Shown in pieces: positions 36,805 to 44,271 of a stretch of 64,000 nucleotides of DNA. Both the position numbers and the translations under genes were made by a program. The notes under the pieces are model-generated. The model made no database searches. It worked only from the letters and a program-made list of their open reading frames with translations, and was not told where the DNA came from. Every line of letters starts with the position of its first letter. Position 1 is the first letter of the stretch. This DNA comes from Deltaproteobacteria bacterium RIFOXYA12_FULL_58_15. Lineage in GTDB: Bacteria > Myxococcota > XYA12-FULL-58-9. Location: NCBI GenBank assembly GCA_001798605.1, contig MGST01000041.1, positions 15,582-79,581 of the forward strand, in the 5' to 3' direction.

Positions 36805-37046
36805 CGGTGGGTGGGACCTTCGAGCTGTTCGAGAAGCTCGCCGATATTGTCAACGGCCACTCCTTGTTTCTGACGCAACGGTCTTGCCTGCACTCGGAAA
36901 AGCCCCGTTGGAGTTGAGGCCCTTTTCGCATTGAGGCCACTGCGCAGGGTCTGATTGACCACGGTTTTAAAAGCAAGTCCCGTCACACGACATTGCTCCT
37001 TGAGCTTCGCTGCGATATCGGGGTCAAGGGTGAGAGTCGTTCTCAT
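36801..37046 (-). CDS. vapB: VapB-type ribbon-helix-helix antitoxin
   Basis: ATG 37046 gives an 81-residue protein starting MRTTLTLDPDIAAKLKEQC, the strand plus helix of a ribbon-helix-helix DNA-binding domain, followed by a helix (AFKTVVNQTLRSGL) and a C-terminal tail that would wrap the toxin. It directly precedes and overlaps vapC. As usual for such pairs it probably represses its own promoter; palindromes lie just upstream (37065-37112). Confidence 0.85.
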   Translation of the reverse strand: MRTTLTLDPDIAAKLKEQCRVTGLAFKTVVNQTLRSGLNAKRASTPTGLFRVQARPLRQKQGVAVDNIGELLEQLEGPTHR

Positions 37047-37064
37047 AGGACATGCTTGCACTGA

Positions 37065-37112
37065 GACATCAAGATGTCAATACGCAATCATCATGATGCT
37101 CAATCAGATGTC
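37065..37112. promoter_or_regulatory. Candidate VapB operator palindromes
   Basis: A perfect inverted repeat GACATC-AA-GATGTC (37065-37078) lies 19 bp before the vapB start. It is followed by the 10-bp palindrome CATCATGATG (37089-37098), and a further GATGTC half-site lies at 37107-37112. This spacing suits operators bound by a ribbon-helix-helix antitoxin. No experimental support is visible; the region 37113-37207 has nothing else of note. Confidence 0.4.
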
Positions 37113-37207
37113 TCTGCTTGGGCTACCATAACCGCGGTTCACCGCTCGAGAGACGCACTCGCATTGGAGGAGTCGACGAGTCCGATTCGCACAACAACGC
37201 AAAAACC

Positions 37208-39337
37208 TCAGCGCACCGTAAAATGGGCCTCAGCAGCACCGTGGTTGTCAGCCTCGTCGACCACATGAAGGGTGAGAATGTGCTCGCCGGTCTCTAGGAG
37301 GCCGAGCCGCAACGTGAAGCTCTCACCAGGGCCATCGAGCACGCCATCGTCAGGAACAAGGGGGCGCAAGGTTCGGCCATCGAGAGAATACTCCGCTGTA
37401 ATGAGCGGCCCCACCAGGTCGGCAACCACCGTACGCGCAGTCACACGTTTACCTACGACCGTAACATTCAACGCGTCGATTGACGGAGCGGTGTTGTCGA
37501 CCAGCACCGCCGGGCTGTTGCGCGTGTCGTCGAGTTCTCTTCCGTCGGCGTTGGATGGCGCATCCGTTGCGCGGACACGGAACTGATAGTGACCGTCGGG
37601 TAGGCGAGACGAGTTGATGGTGTAGAATGGATCGTCAAGCTCGGCCTTCATCGATGTCCACTCAGACCGCCCCAAGGGTCGGAACGATAGGTCGTAGCGC
37701 AGCTCATCGCCGTTCGGGTCCTCCGCCAACCACCGCACCGTCAAGGCACCGGTCTCCTCCGTTTGTCGCGCGCGCGCGTTCTTGCCGTTCTTCTTATCGT
37801 CGTCATCGTCCTCGGCATCTTTGCTCGACTTATCGCCCAGGGAAATCGTCTTGGACTTCGGTGCCTCGTAGGGGACGGCAAACAGAGCGAGCCCCTTGCT
37901 TAGAGCTACCACTTCCCGCACAAACGGCGGAAGGTTCTGCCGCTGGTAGGCGAGACGCACGCGATGCACAATGGGAGTCTGATCTCCTGCGCTCTCTAGG
38001 CTCACGCGCAGCTGAAAATATCGGCCATTGGTTGCCCGCAGAGGCCCATTCTCCGTTGCCTTGACCTCCTGCGACCAATCGGACCAGCTTTCGTCGGGCT
38101 CGGGGGTCTGCCCAGTCCGCAGAGCGGTTGTTACCGCCGTGCCCTTGGGCCAAGATCCGAACACACGCACATTGCCAAACTGCGCGTTGATTCCAGCATC
38201 AAATGGCAAAGTAAAGAACTCCCCTTTGGGCGCGTAGCCACCCGAAAGATGAGAAATCCTCCCACCCCCAGCCGCAACCGCAGCCATGGCACCACGTGGC
38301 AATGGCACGAGATGGGTAATACGGCGGGAGGGGGACTGATAGAGCATGGATATGCGCCGCTCCTTGGGTTCGACGGCGTACAATCTGCCGCGGGGGTCAT
38401 CACGGCCTGTGGCACCCGTTGCCACCACCACTTGGTCCTTGTCGTCGACCACCATTGCAAAGATCCCTTCGTCGCTAGAGCCGGCGATGATTTCAGCGCT
38501 GCCGTCCATGCCTACCGCGATCATCTGCGAGCTGACCTCTGGCCCCTTGCCCTTGCCTTTCTCCTCCGGTTCGGTCGCCAGCGCATCGGCCCCAGTGACC
38601 GCCGCAATGTAGACAGAGTTTTTACTCACGACGATCGCGGTGATCTCAGTATGAGTGCTGCCATAGAGTGCCCGGAAAGCCTTACCGTCCGCAGAGCGAT
38701 ACAGAGTGCCGCGCTCACCGCCGCCCACAAAAATCCCCAACGTTTTGTCGTAGACGATGCTGCGCAAATGCTTCTGCTCCGGCTCAAAGATGACGGTGCC
38801 GTTGCCCTTCGCATCGATGCGCACGACGGTACCCGGCTCCCCAGTCGCAGCAAAAAGGGTGTCCCCCGGCCCATCGGCCAACGCCCAGATATGCCCAGCA
38901 TCAGCGGTATGGAATGTGGTGACCTTGCCCTTGGAATCGACGCAATAGATCTTCGCCGGTGCACCCGTGGCGACGAACAACCCGCGGTCTGTATCAAGCA
39001 AGGCGGTGACCAATGTCTCCTCAGCGCGAAACAGCGTCCGCGTCTTGCCTGCCCGATCGATCGCAAAGACTTCGCCATCGTCGACACGAGCCACCACGAT
39101 ATCGTTGCCACGGGCGGTCGCTGCACTGAAGGCGGCGGCGGCGTCGCTATACCGCTCGCGCACCGTGGGCGGCAAGACGATAGTACCGTCCTCGGTGATC
39201 GCCGTGCTCTCAGGGTTGCCATCGAGAAACTGGCCAAAACCCTCGAGATTGTAAAAGCGGGCACCCTCCGCGTGCGCTCGCGGTGCCAAAAGGCCCGATC
39301 CCAAGGCCCCACATACCAACCATGTCCGTAGGTTCAT
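37208..39337 (-). CDS. Secreted beta-propeller protein with C-terminal Ig-like domains
   Basis: Start 39337 is preceded by GGAAG. The 709-residue product has a signal peptide (MNLRTWLVCGALGSGLLAPRAHA). About residues 30-400 consist of repeated four-stranded units (DGEVFAIDRAGKTRTLF, GLFVATGAPAKIYCVDSKG, GTVVRIDAKGNGTVIF), a seven-bladed-type propeller. A discoidin-like or Ig-like part follows, then an acidic linker (DAEDDDDDKKNGKNARAR) and fibronectin/Ig-like beta domains (TGALTVRWLAEDPNGDELRY, GHYQFRVRATDAP). It is probably a surface or periplasmic sensor/binding protein. Its start lies inside a short overlap region with the S55 protease gene, so the two are co-expressed. Confidence 0.8.
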   Translation of the reverse strand: MNLRTWLVCGALGSGLLAPRAHAEGARFYNLEGFGQFLDGNPESTAITEDGTIVLPPTVRERYSDAAAAFSAATARGNDIVVARVDDGEVFAIDRAGKTRTLFRAEETLVTALLDTDRGLFVATGAPAKIYCVDSKGKVTTFHTADAGHIWALADGPGDTLFAATGEPGTVVRIDAKGNGTVIFEPEQKHLRSIVYDKTLGIFVGGGERGTLYRSADGKAFRALYGSTHTEITAIVVSKNSVYIAAVTGADALATEPEEKGKGKGPEVSSQMIAVGMDGSAEIIAGSSDEGIFAMVVDDKDQVVVATGATGRDDPRGRLYAVEPKERRISMLYQSPSRRITHLVPLPRGAMAAVAAGGGRISHLSGGYAPKGEFFTLPFDAGINAQFGNVRVFGSWPKGTAVTTALRTGQTPEPDESWSDWSQEVKATENGPLRATNGRYFQLRVSLESAGDQTPIVHRVRLAYQRQNLPPFVREVVALSKGLALFAVPYEAPKSKTISLGDKSSKDAEDDDDDKKNGKNARARQTEETGALTVRWLAEDPNGDELRYDLSFRPLGRSEWTSMKAELDDPFYTINSSRLPDGHYQFRVRATDAPSNADGRELDDTRNSPAVLVDNTAPSIDALNVTVVGKRVTARTVVADLVGPLITAEYSLDGRTLRPLVPDDGVLDGPGESFTLRLGLLETGEHILTLHVVDEADNHGAAEAHFTVR

Positions 39338-39348
39338 CTTTGCTTCCT

Positions 39349-41073
39349 TCATCTCGACGAAACCGACACCGTAATCTTCGCTTGTCCGGATACAACACCT
39401 GGCCGCTCACGCGACTCCTCCCACGTAAGTCCACGACTTGTGCGTTCCTTTGTGGGATCGCTCGAGTGAATGGCCACGGCTGAGGGCGGCAAAAACGGCA
39501 GCGCTACGACGCCCGAGCGCATGCCACTGCCCGATCGCACCGCCATCAGATACAAGCGCCCATCCACTCGACGACCGTTGAGCCAGTCACCAATTTGACC
39601 GAGCTCTGTCGGCAGCGGCTCCCCCGCAACTGTTTCAGCGAGGCTCTCAGCGCCCCCCACACCCGTCGCATAGAGTTCAACGCTCTGATCGGCCCACGAT
39701 CCTGGGACCTCGAGAAGGAAACGCTCCACGTGATTGTCTCCATGGTGTCGGCGCAAACGAACCGCCACCTCCAAGAATTCCCCAGGTTTGGGATTGGTAC
39801 GGTCAACGTAGATCGCCTCGACCCACTCGTGAATGGGATCTTGGCGAAAGGATATCTCGAGATCCACCGCCATCCTGGGTGGAGGACCAAATGGAGTATC
39901 CCACAACACAGAAAACGCCTGGGCGACATCGATTGCAGCATAGACGAATAAGTTGGGATCCCGCTCGGCCGCGTAGACCTCGCGAATCAACACCGGCTCG
40001 ATGCCGTCAACTGTGATCTTGGCGTTGAGGTGGACGATACCGCGCACGCCCGTGTCGACACGGCCAGCGATGGCGCTCGCCATGCCAATCGCCAGAAAAC
40101 GTGGTGTCAATTCTTGATCGCGAGCGATCTCCAGTTTGAAGGTTTCCTTGCCCTTCGCGGTCACCACGGTTCCCCGCACTGGCACCGTTGCGGGGACGCG
40201 TCCCAGCACGCCACCAATTGCCACAAGCCTGTCCTGAGTCACCTCGCCAACGATGGGGCCGATGTTGGCCATCTTGAAAGAGCGCATCGACGAGACCATC
40301 GTGTTGAGAATTGTCGCGCTGGCCATGGGTATCGATATCGCACCGGCACCAAAAAACGGGTGGCCGAAGGCGAGGACCTCATTGCCCTCGACAACGGTGA
40401 CCGTACCGGTGGCCGCAATGTCAATGTCGCCCGATACCAATACCGCAGAGACAGCTCCACCTGGCACCAATACGGTGGCTTCGCCACCACCGGCGGTACC
40501 GCCGGCGACAGGCTCAAAACCGAGGGTCTGGAGGTAAGGCGAGAAATAGTCGCGCACCGATGGCGGCACCCCACCGAGCGAAAGAGGCGCGGCAATGGGA
40601 CGCGCACCCTCTGCCTGTTTGTGTGGCGGTGCGACACCGGCGCGCATCGCCTTCCAGTCTGCGTCCGCATCAGCATCGACACTCAGTCGCCACGGACGTT
40701 TCTCCATCGGAAGCTCACGCACCTCTTGCATCGTGCCAATCGGTGTGATCCCAGCGATAGGCTCCTTGGCAAACATGGCAAACGCATAGGCCAGCGCTCC
40801 CACCAGCTTGCCGTCGATGGAACATGGACTGCCACTCATACCCGCGACCACGCCAGTGAATTCGGCCTTCTCGCCCTCTAACCGCACCAGCACCACGTCA
40901 CGGCCAGGTCCATGAAAATTCTTCATCAGACCTTTGACCACGAAGGGAAACGGCTCAACCGTATCACCCTCGAACACTGTGAGGCACTCGCCCCTCTGCC
41001 CCCGCTCGATCTGCTCGAGTGGAAACGGCGGCGGCATCGACAACAACAACACTGACATAAGAAGAAAGCTCAT
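39349..41073 (-). CDS. S55 (SpoIVB-like) serine peptidase domain protein
   Basis: The 574-residue protein has a hydrophobic N-terminus (MSFLLMSVLLLSMPPP) and, near residue 78, GVVAGMSGSPCSIDGK, the catalytic-serine motif of S55 peptidases, followed by PIAGITPIG. A His-containing motif (VLAFGHPFFG) comes later, near residue 235. The C-terminal 250 residues are beta-rich and could be a substrate or partner-binding module. It should act in the periplasm. The propeller gene starts 11 bp downstream on the same strand. Sporulation is not implied; S55-like proteins occur in non-spore-forming bacteria. Confidence 0.83.
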   Translation of the reverse strand: MSFLLMSVLLLSMPPPFPLEQIERGQRGECLTVFEGDTVEPFPFVVKGLMKNFHGPGRDVVLVRLEGEKAEFTGVVAGMSGSPCSIDGKLVGALAYAFAMFAKEPIAGITPIGTMQEVRELPMEKRPWRLSVDADADADWKAMRAGVAPPHKQAEGARPIAAPLSLGGVPPSVRDYFSPYLQTLGFEPVAGGTAGGGEATVLVPGGAVSAVLVSGDIDIAATGTVTVVEGNEVLAFGHPFFGAGAISIPMASATILNTMVSSMRSFKMANIGPIVGEVTQDRLVAIGGVLGRVPATVPVRGTVVTAKGKETFKLEIARDQELTPRFLAIGMASAIAGRVDTGVRGIVHLNAKITVDGIEPVLIREVYAAERDPNLFVYAAIDVAQAFSVLWDTPFGPPPRMAVDLEISFRQDPIHEWVEAIYVDRTNPKPGEFLEVAVRLRRHHGDNHVERFLLEVPGSWADQSVELYATGVGGAESLAETVAGEPLPTELGQIGDWLNGRRVDGRLYLMAVRSGSGMRSGVVALPFLPPSAVAIHSSDPTKERTSRGLTWEESRERPGVVSGQAKITVSVSSR

Positions 41074-41209
41074 TGTCGCAACTCTACTCGAACAGTCTGC
41101 ATCTCACCAGAATTCCCCACTTTTGCGGATCAGACGCGGCAAGGGGCAAATTTGGGATTTTTCCAGGTGATGCTGGCCAACGACCGTCATTCCTTGTTAT
41201 GCACCTCGC

Positions 41210-42052
41210 ATGCTCGTTGTAACACTTCTCGTGAGTCTAACCGCCTCCCCAACCCTCGTCACCACCAGAGTGAAGGGCTCCATCGAAGCGAGCCTGATGC
41301 GTGAGGTCGGCGGTAACGGTGCCGCGTTGGCGGCACAAGTGGCACGGCTGTTGCGCTGGCGCGGTGACGTCATCCGCAACGTGCAGCCCAACGACAGTAT
41401 CCGCCTCCTTTATGAAGAGATCGACCGCGGCCAGGGCGTGATCCCCGAGCTCGTGGCCATCGCGTATCGCGGCTCCGAAATTCAGCTCTTCGGCTATCGC
41501 TTCGCCGACGTCGATGGCATCCCACGGTACTTCGATCACAGCGGCGCCCTGGTGGAGCCATGGCTGCGTAATTCACCGACCCCGTATGTTCAGATCACCG
41601 AGGTCGTGCAGCGCGGCCGTGGCAAACGCCGACACAAGGGCATCGATCTCAAGGCGGACGAAGGAACCGTGGTGTATGTCCCCTTCGCCGGGCGCATCTC
41701 GCGCGTCAACTGGTCGACGCGCATCAATGGCAACTGCGTCGAGGTCATCTACGACAGCGGTACCTATGCCCGTTTCCTGCACCTGAGCGACGTCGCCGCC
41801 ACCGCAATTCCCGGGCAGAGGGTCTTGGCAAACACGCAAATTGGCACCGTTGGCTCGACGGGCCGCTCCAGTGCAGCACACTTGCACTATGATTTGCGCG
41901 ATCACGCGGACACAATTCTCGATCCATTCGCGGTGCACGGCACCGAGGTCAAGCGGGTGTCAGATGGCCGCCGCACTCAATTTGACAAACAACGAACAGA
42001 GTTCAACCGAATGCTGCAAATCTCCGCGGAATCGGTATCTGCCATGAATTGA
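41210..42052 (+). CDS. M23-family metallopeptidase (LytM-like)
   Basis: The 280-residue protein starts with a short signal-like segment (MLVVTLLVSLTASPTLV). The M23 domain (about 130-245) has the zinc ligands in RRHKGIDLKA (HxxxD) and AHLHYDLRD (HxH), with GTVGSTGRSSAAHLHYDL as the usual second half. Such enzymes cut peptidoglycan cross-links in the periplasm, or act as activators of amidases if the site is dead; here all ligands are intact. The N-terminal domain looks like the OapA/LysM-type extension. Confidence 0.9.
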   Translation: MLVVTLLVSLTASPTLVTTRVKGSIEASLMREVGGNGAALAAQVARLLRWRGDVIRNVQPNDSIRLLYEEIDRGQGVIPELVAIAYRGSEIQLFGYRFADVDGIPRYFDHSGALVEPWLRNSPTPYVQITEVVQRGRGKRRHKGIDLKADEGTVVYVPFAGRISRVNWSTRINGNCVEVIYDSGTYARFLHLSDVAATAIPGQRVLANTQIGTVGSTGRSSAAHLHYDLRDHADTILDPFAVHGTEVKRVSDGRRTQFDKQRTEFNRMLQISAESVSAMN

Positions 42053-42119
42053 CAAGGCACCAACAACCGCTGCCAAGAGTCCGCGACAACAACCTGCCCC
42101 GACCTCTGCCTGCCTGCCC

Positions 42120-42896
42120 TCACAGAACTATGTCCAGAAGGCGTTGCGCCGCCAATCGCAATGTCGGCGGCAGACTCTCGTCATCGCGCACTCCCACCAG
42201 GTCGCGACGTTTTAAGTAGGGCAATAGGTTAATGGCATACTTCTGCGCCAGATACGGATTCTTCACCAATGCCAACTTGACCGTGTAACGCCGCAACCAC
42301 TGCGCCGAATGAATCACCGCCTCGAGCGGTGCAGAATGGGTCGGACGGCGGGAACAGATGCCAAGGACAATCCGCTCGGTGATCCGCGGATTGTTGAGCA
42401 AGTTGCTGATGGTTCCGGGATCGGGATCCGTCGCCAGCCGGTTGATGGCATCTCCTTTGGCCGTACGCGCCTTTGCGCGGCGGTAACCGAGGGGCAACTC
42501 ACGCAGCCGATGATCAAGTAGGCGATCGGCTTCTGGGCCTGGTTGGCCTCCCTCTGCTGCTTCCGCGAGTAGACATTGAATCGCGGCGACGCAGCCCTCG
42601 GCGCGACCCGCCTCGAGCATGAGGTTGAGGTGGGAGCCCTCGAGATCCCGTGACAGGCACTGGGGCTCGACAAACGAGCGATAAACCAGCACACAGGCCG
42701 CATCCTTGGCGAGCACGCCACGAATAAGAACGTCTAGAGCCCACACCGCCTGCAGAGGCCCCATGACATCGAGCTCGCGACACAACGCCGCGCCACGCAT
42801 CGGTGACTCTGAGAGTTTCGCCAAGCGTTGGATCAAACCTCGAGCGGTTTCTTGGTATTGCGCCTGCAACGGGCAGCTTGGGAGATTCGTTGCCAC
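42120..42896 (-). CDS. Conserved hypothetical helical (HEAT-like) protein
   Basis: The 258-residue protein starts at GTG and has no signal or membrane segment. The sequence is a series of amphipathic helices, with NNPRITERIVLGICSRRPT and a late YLKRRDLVGVRDDESLPP stretch. It resembles HEAT-like proteins of Myxococcota without a defined role. It could be a scaffold protein. I do not name a function. Confidence 0.65.
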   Translation of the reverse strand: MATNLPSCPLQAQYQETARGLIQRLAKLSESPMRGAALCRELDVMGPLQAVWALDVLIRGVLAKDAACVLVYRSFVEPQCLSRDLEGSHLNLMLEAGRAEGCVAAIQCLLAEAAEGGQPGPEADRLLDHRLRELPLGYRRAKARTAKGDAINRLATDPDPGTISNLLNNPRITERIVLGICSRRPTHSAPLEAVIHSAQWLRRYTVKLALVKNPYLAQKYAINLLPYLKRRDLVGVRDDESLPPTLRLAAQRLLDIVL

Positions 42897-42965
42897 GGTA
42901 CCAGCCTACAAGGACGCAGGCCCGTGTTCCACCACGTCGCTGTATCGACTCCACCGGGTGGTTGA

Positions 42966-43748
42966 TCAACCGTTGTCGGAATCGGGTGTTTGCTTGCGCA
43001 ACTCGGTGAGTCTGTCGCTCGCCGCGAGCGTCGCCGCCGCCATCGGTACCATGCGAATGATCGGTGGCAGACTCAGGAGGAACAGTCGCGCGTGCTTCTC
43101 TGCCGTTTCGTCCAGCGCATCTCTGTACGAGTCTCGACCAAGCGCTTGGTTGACACGCGCCGCCACCCAGCTCGCCAAGGACGTCAGCGCCGGCAGAAAC
43201 AGCGACACCGTTGTTGGCAGTGTCGCAATGGCAGAAGAGATGACATTCAACCTGGTGATCAACATCGTCGCTCGCCGATGCGGCACGACGACGGGCATAT
43301 TCACAACTTGACGGCCGTCCTTCATCCACACGTCGGCGGTAGCACAAATCTTGGCCTCGGGCATCATCGCGATGCCCCCCTTCGCCCTCTCATAGAGCCT
43401 GACGAAAGGTCGAGTCGCATTATGCAACCATGGGCGGTGTCTTCTCCCGTGGACTTCTTTGGCTTTCCCCGCCGCGGTGCGTTTGGCCGCCCTTTGTTCC
43501 TTTTTTGTTGCAGCCTTTTCCCCGGCCTTGCGAGCGACGCTCACCAGCCAATCTGCTGAGACGTCAAGCTTCTTGGTAAAGGCATCGGGTTTTCTGGTTA
43601 GGTCCCGTTGATATCGCGCAACCGCCAGTCCCAAATCGTTGATCGGCTGGCCGTCAATGGTCATCCTTTCGATTCGCTCGGCACCGCCGAGATCAGTGAT
43701 CACCTTGCCGGCGGGAAGCAGCAACATGTAGGCACACTTCGCAGGCAC
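42966..43748 (-). CDS. Hypothetical protein with one hydrophobic segment
   Basis: A GTG start with GGAGG four bases upstream begins a 260-residue protein. The middle is very basic (KKEQRAAKRTAAGKAKEVHGRR), and one hydrophobic segment lies near residues 165-195 (LNVISSAIATLPTTVSLFLP). No motif is recognisable. It is transcribed in the same direction as the HEAT-like gene (70-bp gap), so they may be one unit. Confidence 0.62.
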   Translation of the reverse strand: MPAKCAYMLLLPAGKVITDLGGAERIERMTIDGQPINDLGLAVARYQRDLTRKPDAFTKKLDVSADWLVSVARKAGEKAATKKEQRAAKRTAAGKAKEVHGRRHRPWLHNATRPFVRLYERAKGGIAMMPEAKICATADVWMKDGRQVVNMPVVVPHRRATMLITRLNVISSAIATLPTTVSLFLPALTSLASWVAARVNQALGRDSYRDALDETAEKHARLFLLSLPPIIRMVPMAAATLAASDRLTELRKQTPDSDNG

Positions 43749-43824
43749 AGAACCTCCAAGGTGGAACTCTTGCCATGAGTATCGTCACAAGATCGCGGAG
43801 GTTGCCCAATTCCCGACTCGGTGG

Positions 43825-44220
43825 CTAAGGCGACACGTGAATGATGACCCGACGGTTGCGTGGGCCATCAAACTCGCACAGGTTGATCCCCTGCCAGGTT
43901 CCCAGCATCAATCGGCCTTTCTCGAACGGAATTTGTACTGACGGCCCAGTGAGCACCGCCTTCATGTGGGCAGCGGCGTTGTCCTCACCATGGCCATAGT
44001 TCCCCTCCCAGGGGCATAGCGCGTCCAGCGCTCGGGTGATGTCAACTTTGAGTGGCGGATCTGCGTTTTCTTGAATGGCAATGCCGCACGTGGTGTGCGG
44101 GACGTATACCGTCACAACACCTTCGTCCAGACCGCTCTCGCTCACCGCCGCCTGCACTTCTCGGGAGATGTCGACCCAATCATCGCGACCACGAGAGCTG
44201 ACTTGAATTGTCTTGTTCAT
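43825..44220 (-). CDS. yjbQ: YjbQ/UPF0047 family protein
   Basis: This 131-residue protein has the complete UPF0047 core: VYVPHTTCGIAIQEN, the YGHGEDNAAAHMKA segment and GTWQGINLCEFDGPR. Members are small trimeric proteins; E. coli YjbQ has weak thiamine-phosphate synthase activity, but the physiological role is unsettled. It lies downstream of topA on the same strand with a gap of 51 bp. Confidence 0.92.
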   Translation of the reverse strand: MNKTIQVSSRGRDDWVDISREVQAAVSESGLDEGVVTVYVPHTTCGIAIQENADPPLKVDITRALDALCPWEGNYGHGEDNAAAHMKAVLTGPSVQIPFEKGRLMLGTWQGINLCEFDGPRNRRVIIHVSP

Positions 44221-44271
44221 CGGTTGGGCTCCTGCTGATCGGGGGCGTACACATCCGATCGTGAGATAGGC

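Noticed and set aside
38249-39331. Open frame of 360 codons antisense to the propeller gene
   Set aside because: It lacks motifs and lies opposite a gene with signal peptide, RBS and repeat structure.
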